Positions 37,456 to 51,600 of a DNA stretch of 64,000 nucleotides are shown here, one piece after another. The stretch lies in contig MEHQ01001115.1 in the NCBI GenBank assembly GCA_008828725.1, positions 78,673 through 142,672 of the forward strand. Direction: 5' to 3'. The notes beneath the pieces were generated by a model. The model was given only the letters and a program-made list of their open reading frames with translations. It had not been told where the DNA came from and ran no database searches. The number at the start of each line of letters is the position of its first letter. Position 1 is the first letter of the stretch. Origin of the DNA: Saccharina japonica. Lineage: Eukaryota; Sar; Phaeophyceae; Laminariales; Laminariaceae. Both the position numbers and the translations under genes were made by a program.

Positions 37456-40400
37456 AAGTTCATGCAACGACTGACCGTTGTCCCAAGCCGCATGTGGTTC
37501 TTGCTGGTGTACAATCGTGTAGTGCGGCCCTGATCGGTATTTTCCTTATGTAGTAAAGCGCCAAGTGTAGCAGAACATCACATTGGGAGCGACGAGGGAG
37601 TTGTAGGCTTACACAACCCACGCCGCATTCTTATTGGCAGGCTTTTCATCTCCGCGTGGAATTCAACTTTGTTCCTTCCACTATCACACCCACTTATTAT
37701 CTGGAAACCGTCGGACGCACGAATAACAATCGTAGCATCCTCCCACGCTTGTCGGCCAGATGAGGCCAGTCACGTGACATCTGAGACGGTGGGTTCCAAG
37801 TACACAGTGCCAACGAAGACTGAGGAGAGAAACCCAGGCCGTTTCCGACACGAAAGACTGTTGCCAGCACGCACACTCATGCACGGCCTTACTCACTAAC
37901 GCAGTGAACGGCGAGGGCCTTGCGACTGGGGACTTTCGGAATGCCCACCACGCGCTTTCTATACAAAGCTGGCCCATCTCCATCGCGAGAAGGGGGCTTC
38001 CGTCCCCGTGCAGTAGGCGAACACGAAAACCAGTCAATCCCTCCCAAGACTAGAGTTACGACCTCACACCGAAATCAATCATAGTTACTAAAAAGGGGGG
38101 CACAAATTCCTGGCTTGGCTGCCCAAACCAACGACTACCCCACGTGTGCTTCCACTTGCAGCAGGAACCTCGTGCTTGCTTGCGCTCGACGTGGGGACGC
38201 TGACCTGCACATCGATGCCTTCCTCGAAAGGAGTGGCTACCTGCAGGTCCCTACCAAACACCAAAACCAACCATTCTCTATCCCAGTCCCCGATAAGGAC
38301 AGGCCTCATTCTCTCTATCAATAATCCCTGGTTTGTTCGTTATTCCGTTGCGGAGGCCGTTACTTCATCTACGTACACAACTACCCTATATTAACCTGTA
38401 CCTCACGCACAAAAACAATAACTAAAGCATGAAGCAAAAAATGTTCACGAGAAGACCAACGCCCACTCCGATGCAGCACGCGAAACGCCAGAAATCAACG
38501 AGTACGCCGGTCCAGCACGCGAAACTCCCTCGACCGCTCGAACGGGCGCCGCCCAAACTATCTGACTCACATAAGCGCCGATGGTACGCGTGTGGGTGCC
38601 GTCGGCACGACCCACTGTGAAGGTGTGTATCTATTGTTTAGGGCAGTCCCTCCGCCCCGCCCGCAGTCCTGCATTGCATACAGCGAGATCTGACACGTCT
38701 GACCAGGGAGCCATTCCACCTACCCGTTTATGCTAAACATCCCGCGAAAACAACGCAAACTATGAAAACGCGTAATGCCGTGATCACGCAGACTGGAACA
38801 GGCCGAAACCGTGGAATGCTACGAAGGTCCGTGCAGTACAGTTTGTCCACTCTGTTTTCGGCTAATAACTTTCGAAATACGACGAACTGCAAGACAAGCT
38901 CACCACGGCCATGATCGCCAAGGCCGAGCAAACATAGATTGTTTTAGCAGGTATTTTCTTTCAGCCACTCTAAAATCAAGTATATTCCAGGTTGTCCAGG
39001 GCATAACCATAGCCAAATCAGCTATTTTGAACAAAACGCCAACCTGGTACGTATATAGTATTTATCGAAATAGCGTTCCAATTAAATATATATATCATAT
39101 TACCTGCGTATAGACGAAAGGAATGGTTTGGCCCCCTCTATTTTTGCATAGATGTTGGATGGGGAACGTGAAAGATTGAAATATAAATTACGTACCGGGT
39201 CCAGTGGTTGCCTGTTTTTTCTGCATTGTTTGTTTTCTAATAAATCGGATAATCACATCACCCGCAAAACCCCGACAGTTGTCGAAATTCGTTGCCTAGA
39301 TAGTCCCATCATAAGTCTACCCTTGGTAACATTGGAATATCATTAGTTCTGAATATTTAGAAGTGCAAGTGCAAACAATATTCGCCAACTTGTTTTTCTT
39401 CCAGAAATACCTGCGCTGAAGAACAACCGTTTTGGAGGTACTCTTAAACATTCTATCGGGTATATAGAGCAACGAAAAACATGTACCTATGTCGCCGGAG
39501 AAACCATGGAAAAAACAAACTGCACGGACTATACGGCCAGGGGAACTGGCACCTCCAGTCGGGGGGACAGGGTGGCATATCACGAACGTCGCGCCTCTAC
39601 CCGGTCTCCGTTCTTCCCCTCCCAGCAAACGCAACCACCCAGTCCACAGTTTCGTCAAAATCACACATCGTTGACTTCAGCGTACCGGAAAACCCAACCC
39701 ACAAACCACTCGAAATATCGTGTCCTTCCCTTCCCGGAACTTGAACACACGACCCAAAGAATACCGTATCCCTCCCTCCCCAACATAACAAAGGCAAGGG
39801 CGCCTGACCCCACCCCCCACGGTAAGTATATTGTATATTAAAGGTTGGGTTGGCGTCGGTTGGCAACGACGCTGTAAAACACGCCTCTCACTGCGTGAGC
39901 GAGACAACCAGGGCACCTTTTTGTATTTTTTAGCGGTCAACAAAGCTGGCGGTCGAGTTAGATCATTTGTGCGGGGTGGAGAAACTTTACTCCGCACAAG
40001 GGGAATGGTCGTATCACGTAGTGTGTATATGGTTAGGCACCCGCGAGGCAGTTACATAGTTCTCCCATTGCTGTCTCAGGAAGTGGCCACACCAAAAGTT
40101 AAATGAACTCCCTGAGGCTGTCGTCCATATGCAAGTCCGCCTCAGAGGCGGTTCTTAATAGGATACAGCTCACCCTCCATGCGACTCGCCCAATACCTCA
40201 CGGCGCTTCGCGCTTGGTGCAAGCAATGTCTGCCTGTTGGTTAAAATCCAACGTGCTCCGTCCCGGCATTGTAGGCATGCGAGGGTCTATGGCCGAACGA
40301 CTACGGCCGTGCACGACATGAATACACCCCCCTCCCTCTCGGTGACCTCAAAGGCCGCTCTACCGCTGGTGCGTGCTGCCGTGCTTGATCTTGCATTCCG

Positions 40401-41059
40401 AATGTCGGCCGTTGGGGCCCGCAGTATGGGGAGTGTGAGCGTGGGGATCGTCTTCATTTGACAAAGGCCCAAACCAATCGTTTTTAAAATCATTGAGGTC
40501 GTTTGACTCGAAGATGATGCAATGCGGGTTGCATCATATGGGCAAAAACAAGACCTGCATAGACCCTGGGGGTAGGGGTGGAGAATGAAGACAGATGGGG
40601 GAGTGCACGACTCTAGTTCTGAAGACAGACGGTTGGTGTATGTTTGGTTTGGTATGTGATTGGTTTAGTTCGTTTACAGCCGGTGTGGACACGACACAGG
40701 GAGGAGTGTCGATCCGAACAAACGGGGGAAATGGCGAGGAGAAGTCAATATTGAGGCGCCCAGCAGAGCTGAAATGGACACCGGTACATTGTACCACCTC
40801 AAGCCAGTTTCACTATTAATAGGTATGACAAATGTTGCTCGTAACCACATCCCGAGCTCTTCAGTGTATAAGTGCAACGCACGGTAGAGGTATGCCGTGG
40901 AACTCTTGAAATATGATACATGAGGTTAGCTCTACGTCAACGACACCCGAGGGTGTTGTTACCCCAACATCAAACCGCACCGCCCGCACCTCAGAGTCAA
41001 ATAAGGTAACTTAAGACAGCACCGGGAGCAAGGTAAACTTGAAAACACTAGGAGAATGG
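37456..41059. other. Spacer between the inverted arms
   Basis: I could not align the two sides across this stretch. Open frames near 38811-39113 (plus), 39317-39664 (minus) and 39506-39841 (plus) are over 100 codons, but none carries a recognisable domain. The first includes an EGF-exon-like stretch described separately. Confidence 0.45.
38790..38860 (+). pseudogene. Possible relic of an EGF-like exon
   Basis: The frame AETVECYEGPC resembles the AEAVECDEG core of the EGF-like exons, and the DNA shares GGCCGA, GTGGARTGC and ACGARGG at matching spacing. The conserved CAPGxSGYTC half is absent. It may be a decayed orphan exon, a diverged downstream exon, or chance. Confidence 0.25.
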
Positions 41060-41512
41060 CGTTTTAGCGTGATGGCTACTTGAGCAAGGCACGGTAAATT
41101 CCTCACAGATGTACAGACCCTTGGATATCAGTTCAGGATGGACAGAGCCTATATTCGAGCACACGGGCTTTAATGCCGCATGCTGAGTTGATACACCATA
41201 TATTTGCATCCGTAGTAGTATGCAGTACATGCTGCCCAGAGGTCAGGCCGAATATTAACTGCCCAGCGTTCACCCTAGGACAAAGTTGGGTGTTTGTTGA
41301 CCAGAGGGGGCAGCGAGTCTGTCGCAAAGAGTGAGCTATATTTCCTGTTGTGCGCGTCTGCTGCGCCGAACATTGGCTGTCCGTCTGCGTTGCGTATTGC
41401 TATACACAGCATCCGATATTCTGGTGTCGTTACCTACACGTTTGTTTGTCAGGCCCCCACCACCCTCTGAGGAGACATCAGGCGGTCGAGCAGATTCGTA
41501 ACTCGCTTGGGG

Positions 41513-41752
41513 CGCGTGCTACGGTAGAGGTAGCACTTTTTGGCTGGATCGTTTTCTGAACGATCGGGCTCCCCAAACTTGCTGGACTTTCATTTTTTGT
41601 GACGAGTAATGTTTCAGAGTATACTTCGGTCATGAGATTTCGCACCCGGCAGCACTTTTAGTTTGCTCCAAAATCATTTTTCCGGTGAGGTATGATGCTC
41701 CTTAAGCGAGGAGCCCAGAAAAAACATGGCGCACCTCTATCGTAGCATGCGT
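41513..41752. mobile_element. MITE copy near the inner end of the right arm
   Basis: The ends CGCGTGCTACGGTAGAGGT and, inverted, ACGCATGCTACGATAGAGGT match the family. The interior includes GATCGTTTTCTGAACGATC and GCTCCTTAAGCGAGGAGC. The left arm at about 37045 has no such insertion. No clear target duplication. Confidence 0.75.
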
Positions 41753-44700
41753 TTTGGAAAACGCTGATAGTGCCAGCCAACGAATCACGCGACATACGTC
41801 GCAGGCTACCCAATGTTTCCCTTGGGGTGAAGTATAGCGACTCAGCAGGCGGGAGTTCAAACTACCACACGAGAACACGATCCAATTTGTGACAAGGTTG
41901 CACCCTTTGAGCATTCAGCCCGGCAACGCAACTCATCGGAATGTTATCGGTCAGTTACGTATTTGTGTAGTATCCGCGGAACGAGTGTCACGTTGCGTCT
42001 TGTTCACTTCGCCTCGTCTACGTTATACATGGACGTAAAATACATTAGAGAGCTCCTACTATCTCTGGCACACGGAATTTTGTCGAATCGGTTCCCTTGC
42101 TCAAAGTCAATACACGCCATCAAACGACGGCGCTCGTTCTTTCCCATCCATCAAGTATACGGTAGCGGTCACGCCCTCGGCCCACGCCCTAGATATAGCC
42201 CTGTGCTACTCAAGGCCAACTTTACATCACGTAAGGCGCTCTGGTTGTAGGTCTCAGCAGCGGCAATATGATGGGTGGATACACCGTACAGGATAGGCAA
42301 AATATCAATCCGCCCTTTACACGCCAGGCTTCTGCACACCGTGTCCCTCGTAGATGAGACCTAATTCATGCCTTGTATGCATTATATATCCAATTTTGCG
42401 TTTTGTCGGAGTGTTTAGTGAATGTGCCAAACGGGGGCCGGGAACGTGTCGACCTAGTTGTTACAGTGGCAAACGAAGTAGTTGCGTACACGGCGGAACC
42501 GCATCTCTGTGACCCCCCCCTTCACCCCCCCCCCTCCCCTCCACCCCCCGTGCTGATTACCCTCCCGTGTGAGAGCTCCACGCACCTCTTAATCGCCCAC
42601 CAGCGAGTTGCAGCCTCAACACTCAGCACAATAAAACCCAATCCGCCATCACGCTGCATATTCTACAACACGGACCGAGGTGAACGCATGAACCTGAAAA
42701 CACCTGGTCGATCCGTCCATGTAACAACACTCGCATCTCATGTCTGCGACCCGGTATGGTAGATTCCAACTCGCTAACACTACATATGCGTGAAGTCCTC
42801 AACCCGAACACCCGAAGCTCATTCTTGAAGCACAAATAGGAGCCCCAAGGGCAGACAAAGCGGTTCTCGTCTTTGGACGCCCCAACTTCAGAGGATCGAG
42901 CACTCAGGCTCCGAATGAACCCTACGCTGGCAAGGTAATGTTGGGTGTGCCTCGGATGGATCGGCTCTAACTGCACACCTTAATGACCACGGTCAATGCA
43001 CGTGTCGAACGCCTAACCCAATCGATGCGCCAGTTCGTAGCCCAGTTGTTGTGTGCAATAACCCCCCGCGCATCTCAAGGAACATGAATTCAAGCCACTA
43101 TAGTGGAAATACCAACAATCAATATATCAGTACATGTATATATCTATATAAAAATGTCCCTTTGAAGGAAGCCACCGAACGAGGTATCTAGGTAATGGAA
43201 GCTGTACTCACGGCACTCCCGACAAACTCGCTCGCTCGAGCCGCGAGTGTTCCGTGGGAGCATACATCCGCACGTCCTGATCGTACAGTGCCCATAAATG
43301 CAGTGTAACTCGTTGGTGGTACCCACGAAAATATGCTACCAATGGTGGGACACATAGTACAAAGGCGTTACACCACCACGGCCGGGCTTCGCAACCCCGT
43401 GCTCGCATATTCGACGCCTTCCACAAATAAACTGTAGGCCTACACCAGCCGTGCCACACGATCCCTCTTGCACGAGCTTCAGACACCCGGTCTCCCTCCT
43501 CCCAACTGCTACACCGATACCATACGGTTGCCATGCGACATATCGTGTAAATACAGCAACGCTACTGAAATGAAATAGATGCGAGAGCATGGTGCCGGTG
43601 TGGGGGCGTCCACCACCCACCCGTACCGGTGGTTGAATTCAACGCGCCTAACCCACACAAGGCCGTATCACGTGCACTGCCAACGCGATTACTCCGCTTA
43701 ACCGGCGCCGTGGTTCGCGGAAAACTACAAAGACCACCATATTTCGACCTTGTGTTACGTTCCGATTGGAGAGGGTAGTAGTAGGCCCTTTGTAGCCATG
43801 TGACCTACAGCGGTAAACAGGCACCATACCGAATACAGGGACCCTTTCTAGCCAGCTCAACGATATCGGCCTAGTGACCCACAGTGATAAAACAGGCAGC
43901 ATACCGAGTACAGAGACACCGCATGGGCATTGGATAGCGGGATCGATTGTATGGACGTCGCAGGGGCGTCCACCTTAGGTATACCCGTCGTGATGACCCC
44001 CACGCTAACCATCCGGACGGTTAATCTACCCTGTGTGGCGAGGCAGGCAGACGTTGGGAGCAGTACGGCACCACTTGCACACGTTGCATGAGGGCGCCGT
44101 CTCGAGATGCCTGCCCTCCCCGTGTGCAGACCGACACGCCCCTTCATCTGCAGTATCCGGCCTGATAGGCTGGGTCGATCTTCACCTATCCGTCTCGTAG
44201 ACCACCTTATCATCAGTCCTGCCTTTCACTGCATGCCCGTCAGATGAAGCTCACCTCCCAGCTGTTGGGTAGCACTGTCTGCAGTACCATATTGTGAAGT
44301 GTGGAACGCACGACAAGTACGGGATATAATCAAGCTATCAGCTGGAGTACGACACATGTTTTATTGGCACGTAACACTGCCGAAGGGAACAAACACGTCC
44401 TTTCGACAACTCGAGACTTTTTGGTGTTTCGAGAAACGTACCTAGCCACATGTGGCATATTCTAGATCGTTGCAATTTGAAGAACGGCGAACGTGTACGA
44501 CACTGTTGTCTGTAAAATAAATGTACGAAAATGCATGGTTCGACGCCACACAATTTGTCAGCAGCAAACAACACATGGCCAAAAACACCAAGTGGTCTAA
44601 CGGCTTACGGTGACGGGCGCCAAAGAGCGCCGAGAGAGTAAACATTCCTTGCGGACAGGCACTTCCTACACTTCGCCTAGCTATCTCGTCTGGCTATATT

Positions 44701-45605
44701 GGGGGACTAGGGATCGTCTGGCGGCCTTAGCAACGGTCAAAAGAGGTACGAGGAGTACACGTAACTTTATGTGGTGGTTTCGAGACGATCCAAGAGCCCA
44801 CACTTTGCACTTTGCAATTCCTACTCCTCGTGAATATGGCAGCCTGAAGCCTAACAATGCTGTACGATCATCTGGTGCATCTCCCTGTCGTCTCAAGGGA
44901 AAACCCGAGATAAAACGGTTGGCAGAACCAATTCCACTGGAAGGTGTTCGTGTCCTCGGACCAAGGAGGGGCTAGAGTTGGCCTGTGTGCCGATGAGTTG
45001 TTCAAGGCCCGCGGCCCTGATCGATGTCATTTGAACACTATCGGAATGAGATGAAAGGATCTTATTGTCAGGGAAAGGAGGTTCAATTTACAGCGGTGAG
45101 GAGCCTAACAACAACAGAACGCCGACCGAATTGTGTGAATTCCGCGTGAATTCGGCCTTCGTGTCACCGACGATCTTGCCCAAGCAACCAGTTTGGTTTC
45201 TCGCTGTAGCATGGTCAACACAAACCACGCAATACGCAGACAGAGTAGTACGCCTCTAATAAAGCAATGCATGTTTTGCTCGTTTGGAAAATGAGGTTGA
45301 AACCCCTATTTTGTATATCATTCGAAACTCATGAAGCTCTCTAGCGTTGTTTTCTTCTGGCCTCACGAGGGTGAGTTCGTGTATGCATTGGAAGGCCTTC
45401 GTTGGGGGGGGGGGTAGTCTTCAACCAATGAGCCTGGGTACGTAGGGTATCGTTGTGAGTAAAATATTCCCGGCGTGGGGTGTTGTTGAACGAACAGCAA
45501 AATAGGTATATCGATTCACAACAGTCTTCGCTCGGGTTCTGCTGCTCTTGCTGGAAGTGGCACCACCCATATCGCCTTTACCGTCAACTATTAAATAGTG
45601 CAATG
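41753..45605. other. Inner part of right arm; no secure gene
   Basis: Homologous to 32761-37045 reversed. It contains the second copy of the candidate conserved exon (43168-43248, minus) and a C-rich tract near 42513-42550. No other coding feature is supported. Confidence 0.45.
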
Positions 45606-48600
45606 TTACAACTGTACCAAAACAGCACATATTTGGGCTCTTTCGGAGTGTACGCATAAATTCAGCAAGGCCGCCCTCGAGGCACACTCACTGCAAGTGT
45701 AGCCAGACGGTCCGGGCGCGCAGTTGTGACCCTCGTCGCAGTCCACCGCCTCGGCCGGGGTGCATCCTGGTATATGGGATACAAACAACGCGGTTTGAAT
45801 CCCTGATGGGGTGAAATATAGGCTGCAAGACGGTGTAACTTCTTCAGTGCGAGCAACGTCGGGCAGTCCCACACAGGAAACGCAAGCCGGAAATATATGA
45901 CGGCTTTCAGCGGGGAAGGTGTTGCCGTATTGAGAGACGACTACGACCGCAAGGAAGCGAGTTAAAACCTCACCGAACGAACCGCGCAGTTTCACATTCG
46001 GCGGGACATGAGACATATACTGTTCAGTGTGTATTCGTGGTGTGTCGGTCCACTCACCACAATCACCCGGAAGGTTAACATCCACAATGGCGTTGCTGCG
46101 TCCAAAGTAAGCAGCACAGGACGCAGAAAGACGGTAAGGGTCACGTGTCGATGGTCAGGGGTTGATCACCTTGTTAGAAAGTTCATAATTGTCACAGATC
46201 GATTTTTGAACATACGCCCATTGTTTCACACGCATGAGACCGGACCAAACCGTACGCGTACGCCACTTAGACCACTCGCAACGACGAGATTGGACTAGAC
46301 GACGCCATCGGAGGCGTGCGTGCGACCACCACGTAGCTCCCTCGTCAACAACAGCAACAGCTCCGCGTTACATAATACTGCTCGAGTTGCGGCAGGCACT
46401 TGTGTGTGGATGGCGTTTGGCATGACCGTTTGGGCACGGAACCGTTTGCCCGCAAGCACGGATACCACGTGCGTTACTGCCGTACCGCGATAATGTGTAA
46501 GGGTCGACTGTTTTCACAGTGGTGTCGTTCTTGCGGCCGTTACGTATGAAAACACAACTCCGAACTGCGAGTGAAACCCGATCCATGGACGGAGCGCGTA
46601 TTTCTCACGTGTCGGGGACGCACTGCAGATCGTTGTTCCTGCTTAGATACCTGCCGAACATCAGAGCGGGCCGTCGATGAACCAAATTCAGTTGCGTCGT
46701 TTGAACAGAGAGCATTACCACTGCACCGTCGACGCGTGCTACGGTAGAGGTAGCACTTGTTGGCTGAATCGTTTTCTGAACGATCGGGCTCCTTAACCCA
46801 AATTAGTCGGACTTTTCATTTTTGTGACGAATAATGTTTCAGAATATACTTCGGTCATGAGGTTTCGCATCCGGCAGCACTCTTCTTGTCCTCCAACATC
46901 GTTTTTTCAGAGTGGTATGGAGCTCCTCAAGTTAGGATCTCAGAAAAAAACATGGTGCACCTCTATCGTAGCATGCGTACGTCCCTGAACTGGGTCGATC
47001 GTTGTCACCAAGGGGTATCGACATGTGTTAGCCACAATAGGTTTTGAGGTGTGTACTGCCTTGGCGAAACACTTTGTTTATCTTGAGATCGCTGTTGTAC
47101 AGACGGATCCAATTCAAATTCGTCGAGGAGGCCCATATTGTTTCGGCACGTAGTCGTTTCCGTCTCGGGTCGTTCGAATTTGGGTGAGGTCTCGACACGC
47201 TAACGCCAGCGAAGGTCCCCGCGAACGCTCTCTCGAGACTCTCTAGAAAATAAACGGCTATTGCGGTACAGTCGAACCCGAATTAAAACGTGGCAACGGC
47301 GTCCAGAAAATGGCGTGGACATATCGTTTAAACCACATGTCAACCGCCGCACTGTTTGTGCGACGACAGCGCCAAACCGAATACCTGTGGGTAACTATAA
47401 ATGTCGTCGAGATCAGATGCTGCGACGACAAAAGCATGTTTGGGAAACGTCTACCCCGGGCAAGACATGGATATCTCCAACTTACAAGTGCTGCAGACTT
47501 CCAAGGTCGCTGAACAGCCCTTCTGGCAGAGTAGTCAAGTCGTTGGCCTCGAGGTGCCTGGTAAGGTTCCGAGATGAACGTGAGAGGAGGCGGCGGGCAA
47601 GAGGGACTTGATAACGCATTAGTCTACCGCGTCTCATTGCGAAATCAATCCCGACCAGGTACCTGCGCGTCTGATGCCTTGATTCATGACAAACCACGTC
47701 GAGTCAAGCAACGACAAGGATGACACAGTCAAACCAATATGCCGGGAAAACATCATGACGTACAACGCTACTTGGCGCCCTAGCTGCGAGTCAAAGTAAA
47801 CTTCATCTTGTGTGTAAACCAGAACCAAGCCGTAGGTCGGAGTAAGATGTCGTGGGACTTTGGTTAATATGGGTTCGCGGAATAACCGATCTGGGGCGTT
47901 TCGGCCCCGCATTTCGCCGTGGGCACGGGGGCAGCTATCTACACAGGGCGGAAATTATCGTCTCCCGTCGCGGACGCTAGGCATTGGGCTGGCGCGATCG
48001 AGGGAGGTGGTGGTGCCGGGAGCGGCGGGATTCGCTTTCACAAAAAAATAGAGAGATCGAGTGCGGTGGGAGGGCATAGATCGATCTTGGCTACGAACCG
48101 TCGGCAAAAGAAAAAACAGATGTCCCCCGGTGTCGGCGGGCGCTTGCGGGTAGATGCCGGTTCAGAAGGACGGCGATGGCCATTCTCATGGATACGCTGT
48201 GCGTGGTCAAGGATACACGATAAGAGCAAGGAGCGCGTTACTCGCCAGCGTCTCTCACCAACCACCGGCCCTACATTTCGCCAATTTCATACTCAACTGC
48301 AATAGTTTTGTTTTCGTTTAGAAATTGAATACGAAGACGGTGGTTACATTTTCACTTGCGCAAAACTAGAGCACGGTCGACTGGAAGCTGATACACCCGT
48401 TTCAACAATGGGGTGCACGACCTTAACGAGAAACGGCTGGTACCACGAATGACCACCGTCGGGGCTCTCGTGGTCAGAAAGAGAACGGCTTAGCCGAAAC
48501 GGATTCGGCAAGGTAATGATCGAGATACGCCCGGCGGACACGGTGGGTACCGGACATCACGCGGTGAAAACAAATAAACCAGCGGGGAAATGAAGTTCCT

Positions 48601-51600
48601 AGTCGGCATTTCGTTGAAAAGAAGATGTAGGGCATTTCAACATCCACCCTTCGTTCTCGTTCTGTTTGAACCCTTTTGTACTATACTGTTGCGACCAGGA
48701 GATTGGCTAACCGATCGATCGAGAGGGGGGTCACCAAAAACAACTAAATTACCTTGTACCCTTATTGAGTATGTACCCATATATATTCGTGGTGGGTGGG
48801 TGGGTGGGTGAGTGGGTGGGTGAGTGGGTGGGGGTTGGTGAACAGGTGCACCATGTATTTTCCGCTCTGCGACTTACACGCAGCATCGTGGTTTCCATTC
48901 ATACGGAGTTATTGTCCTCGAGACATGAAAGATATCACCCCTCCTTGGAAACTGTTCGTACCCCCGTTATATCGTACAGCTCCGTGGGTCTCAGGTATGT
49001 CCCCGCTGTGTTTCCTGTACTTATTCGTAGCGTTATTCAAGGTGTTTGATATATACCAACTTTTCGTTTGTATTTTGTTACCGTACATGTTTTCGTATAT
49101 ACAACATATAATATTGCTGTCGTTTACGTACGGCTCGCCAACGACGGCGTGATCGACCGAGCGGACGATAGAGCGATAGAGCGATCGAGCGGGCGAACAA
49201 TCAAACCAATATACATATTGGGCCAACTCCACGGTACGTGGGTGGCTATGGTGGCTCTGTGAGACGACGGTATACTTCATTTTCATGCATGGCCATGGTC
49301 GTTTGACCGTGTGAACGGGGTGGGTGAGTAACATGATTATGCTCCAAGCCTCGATTTCTGCACCAGCAGGCAGATTCATCGGAGTCTCAGAAGTTCAAGT
49401 AACTATTTTTCATGTTGCTCTGCTGTCGATCAGCCCCAATAAACTAACCAGCGCTCACTCACTAGACGAATAAAACACTACCGAGCGTACCTCCCTCAGT
49501 CCAACACTTACAATTCAAGTAGGATCCCAAGCCCGTCGAACATTCCGGCAGGTAAAGCCATCAGATTGTTGTCATTAAGAAGCCTGATCGCATGCACATA
49601 CATAACACGACGCAGGGAGCACAGGGCAGTCAGTTACCACGCAGTCAGGCCTCCTTTCGCCCATCGTGAGACCGTGTGGTACCTTCAACGTGGGCATAAA
49701 ATGTCGAACGCCACACCAACTGTAAGGGGGGAGCCACATGGGCGTACACTTATTCACAGCCCAAGAGGGGGCTTGGAACTTGGTAGCGAAAACAGGCAGA
49801 TAATCGCTGAAATCGGTATCAACCCAAGTGCCTTGAAACCTCGACTGGCCGGCTTGCCTGAGCTGGTAACGCTTGCTCGGCATGGTTATCGCAACAGTTC
49901 GAGAAATGTAGGTACATTGCACACAAATACATCCGGGTCGAATAATATCGGCGACATCATGCAAGGTTTTCAAGCATTGGTAGGTCGCGTTTGGAATTGC
50001 ATCCAAGCATACGGTGAAATGTACTTCAAACCTGATGGAATACTCTCAAGTGATGTCAAACGCTCGGACACATAACACAAGGGTAGAACTCGATTACAAC
50101 AGACGCGCAGCCATGAAACCAAATCGTGAAACAGCGTTACAGCTTCACGTCCACCCCCTCCTTTGACGAATGTACGATGAATGCGCCAAAAGACCCTTGG
50201 GCAGGTAGTCGCTCGTCGAGCTACAGGCATACATATTTGGAACAACCCGTACCCCGCTTACAATTTGTCAAGACCTGCAAGGTCGTTGAACAGCGCCTCG
50301 GGCAGAGTAGTCAACTGGTTGTGCCTCAGGTACCTGGTGACGTGCAGAGTGAGGCAATACGTGGTGAGACGAGAAGACAGCCGTACTCAGACGTTGGGCT
50401 AGCAGTCCACATTCAACATAAACTCTCCGCCTTGAGAGCCCTCTCCTCGTAATATGCTCGTCGATGCCAAACGATGTCGATTTACAGTAGTCTCCAGCAG
50501 GTAGGCCGCAATATAACTCATTAGGCTGGAAAATGTCCCCAGTCAGGGATACGTGGAGAACCTAGCAAAGGGGTATGTACACCCGGTTAATCGTGGGCGA
50601 AACTATGCCGGTGGTCCGCTCCCATATAGTGTCGCTCTTGTACCGAACATAAGGAATCCACACTGCAGCTCAACTATTCCATGGTTACAACAACGTTATC
50701 GTGCTCACCGACGGGTTTAAACCAATCCGACAGGAAGTACTAGCGTACATCTATAATATCCGATTGGCAGTGCCTTTTGTTCATAGCAACTTAAAAACGA
50801 TATGTCTACAACCGCTCCCACGAAAGGCGTATGACGCGCAGCACTTACAAGCGTTCTACCTTCCCGAGCCCGTCAAACAACCCGAGAGGTAGAGACTGCA
50901 GGTTGTTGTCGGCAACGGACCTGGTGATGAAATATACAATACGGAATCATCGGGGTGGGATAGGTCACCGGTCACCACGTAGTTGTGTCACATTCCGAGC
51001 CATCGCTTGCCGGGATGGTCTCCTCAGGTTCGGCAAGCAGTATCTACTGTCTCGCGTATTGCGATGGCGCGGAACTACATGCATGCACGACCATTGCCGA
51101 GAAAATGGCTGTGAAACGTATAAAGAAACCGCTAAAGAGACAATTGGCCAACTGCTACATGGAATCGTCGAAATCTCAATCAATCGAGTCCCTCGACCAT
51201 CGCCCGGGTCTACGAGGGGTACGCGTGCCCATGAAGGATCTTTCGCATGTAGATTCCAACGCCGTTGGAGATGATGCACCATACAGGCGACCACCAAATA
51301 TTTTCAAGCGTTGATTGGTCGATTTTTATTCACACGGCACGTACGGTACGACGGACCTTAGACCGAGCGACATATTGACAATACACGACTGGAAATACCA
51401 GGGTGTGGGGTACGGAAATTAGCCGCGCACACCAAGCCGCACTTACAGCCGAAGTAGACCTGGCAGCCCTTTGAAAAGCTCCGTAGGCAGACTGATCAGG
51501 TTAGCATTGTTTTCAATGTACCTGTTGTGATTAGGAGACATCGAACAATTAAATGGATAAAAACGGATCACGTGCTAAGGCATACGAAAATAATACCGCC

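Noticed and set aside
48790..48840. Telomere-like GGGTG array
   Set aside because: It is a short GTGG/GTGA simple repeat inside an intron, with a matching counterpart near 29660-29700 on the other gene.
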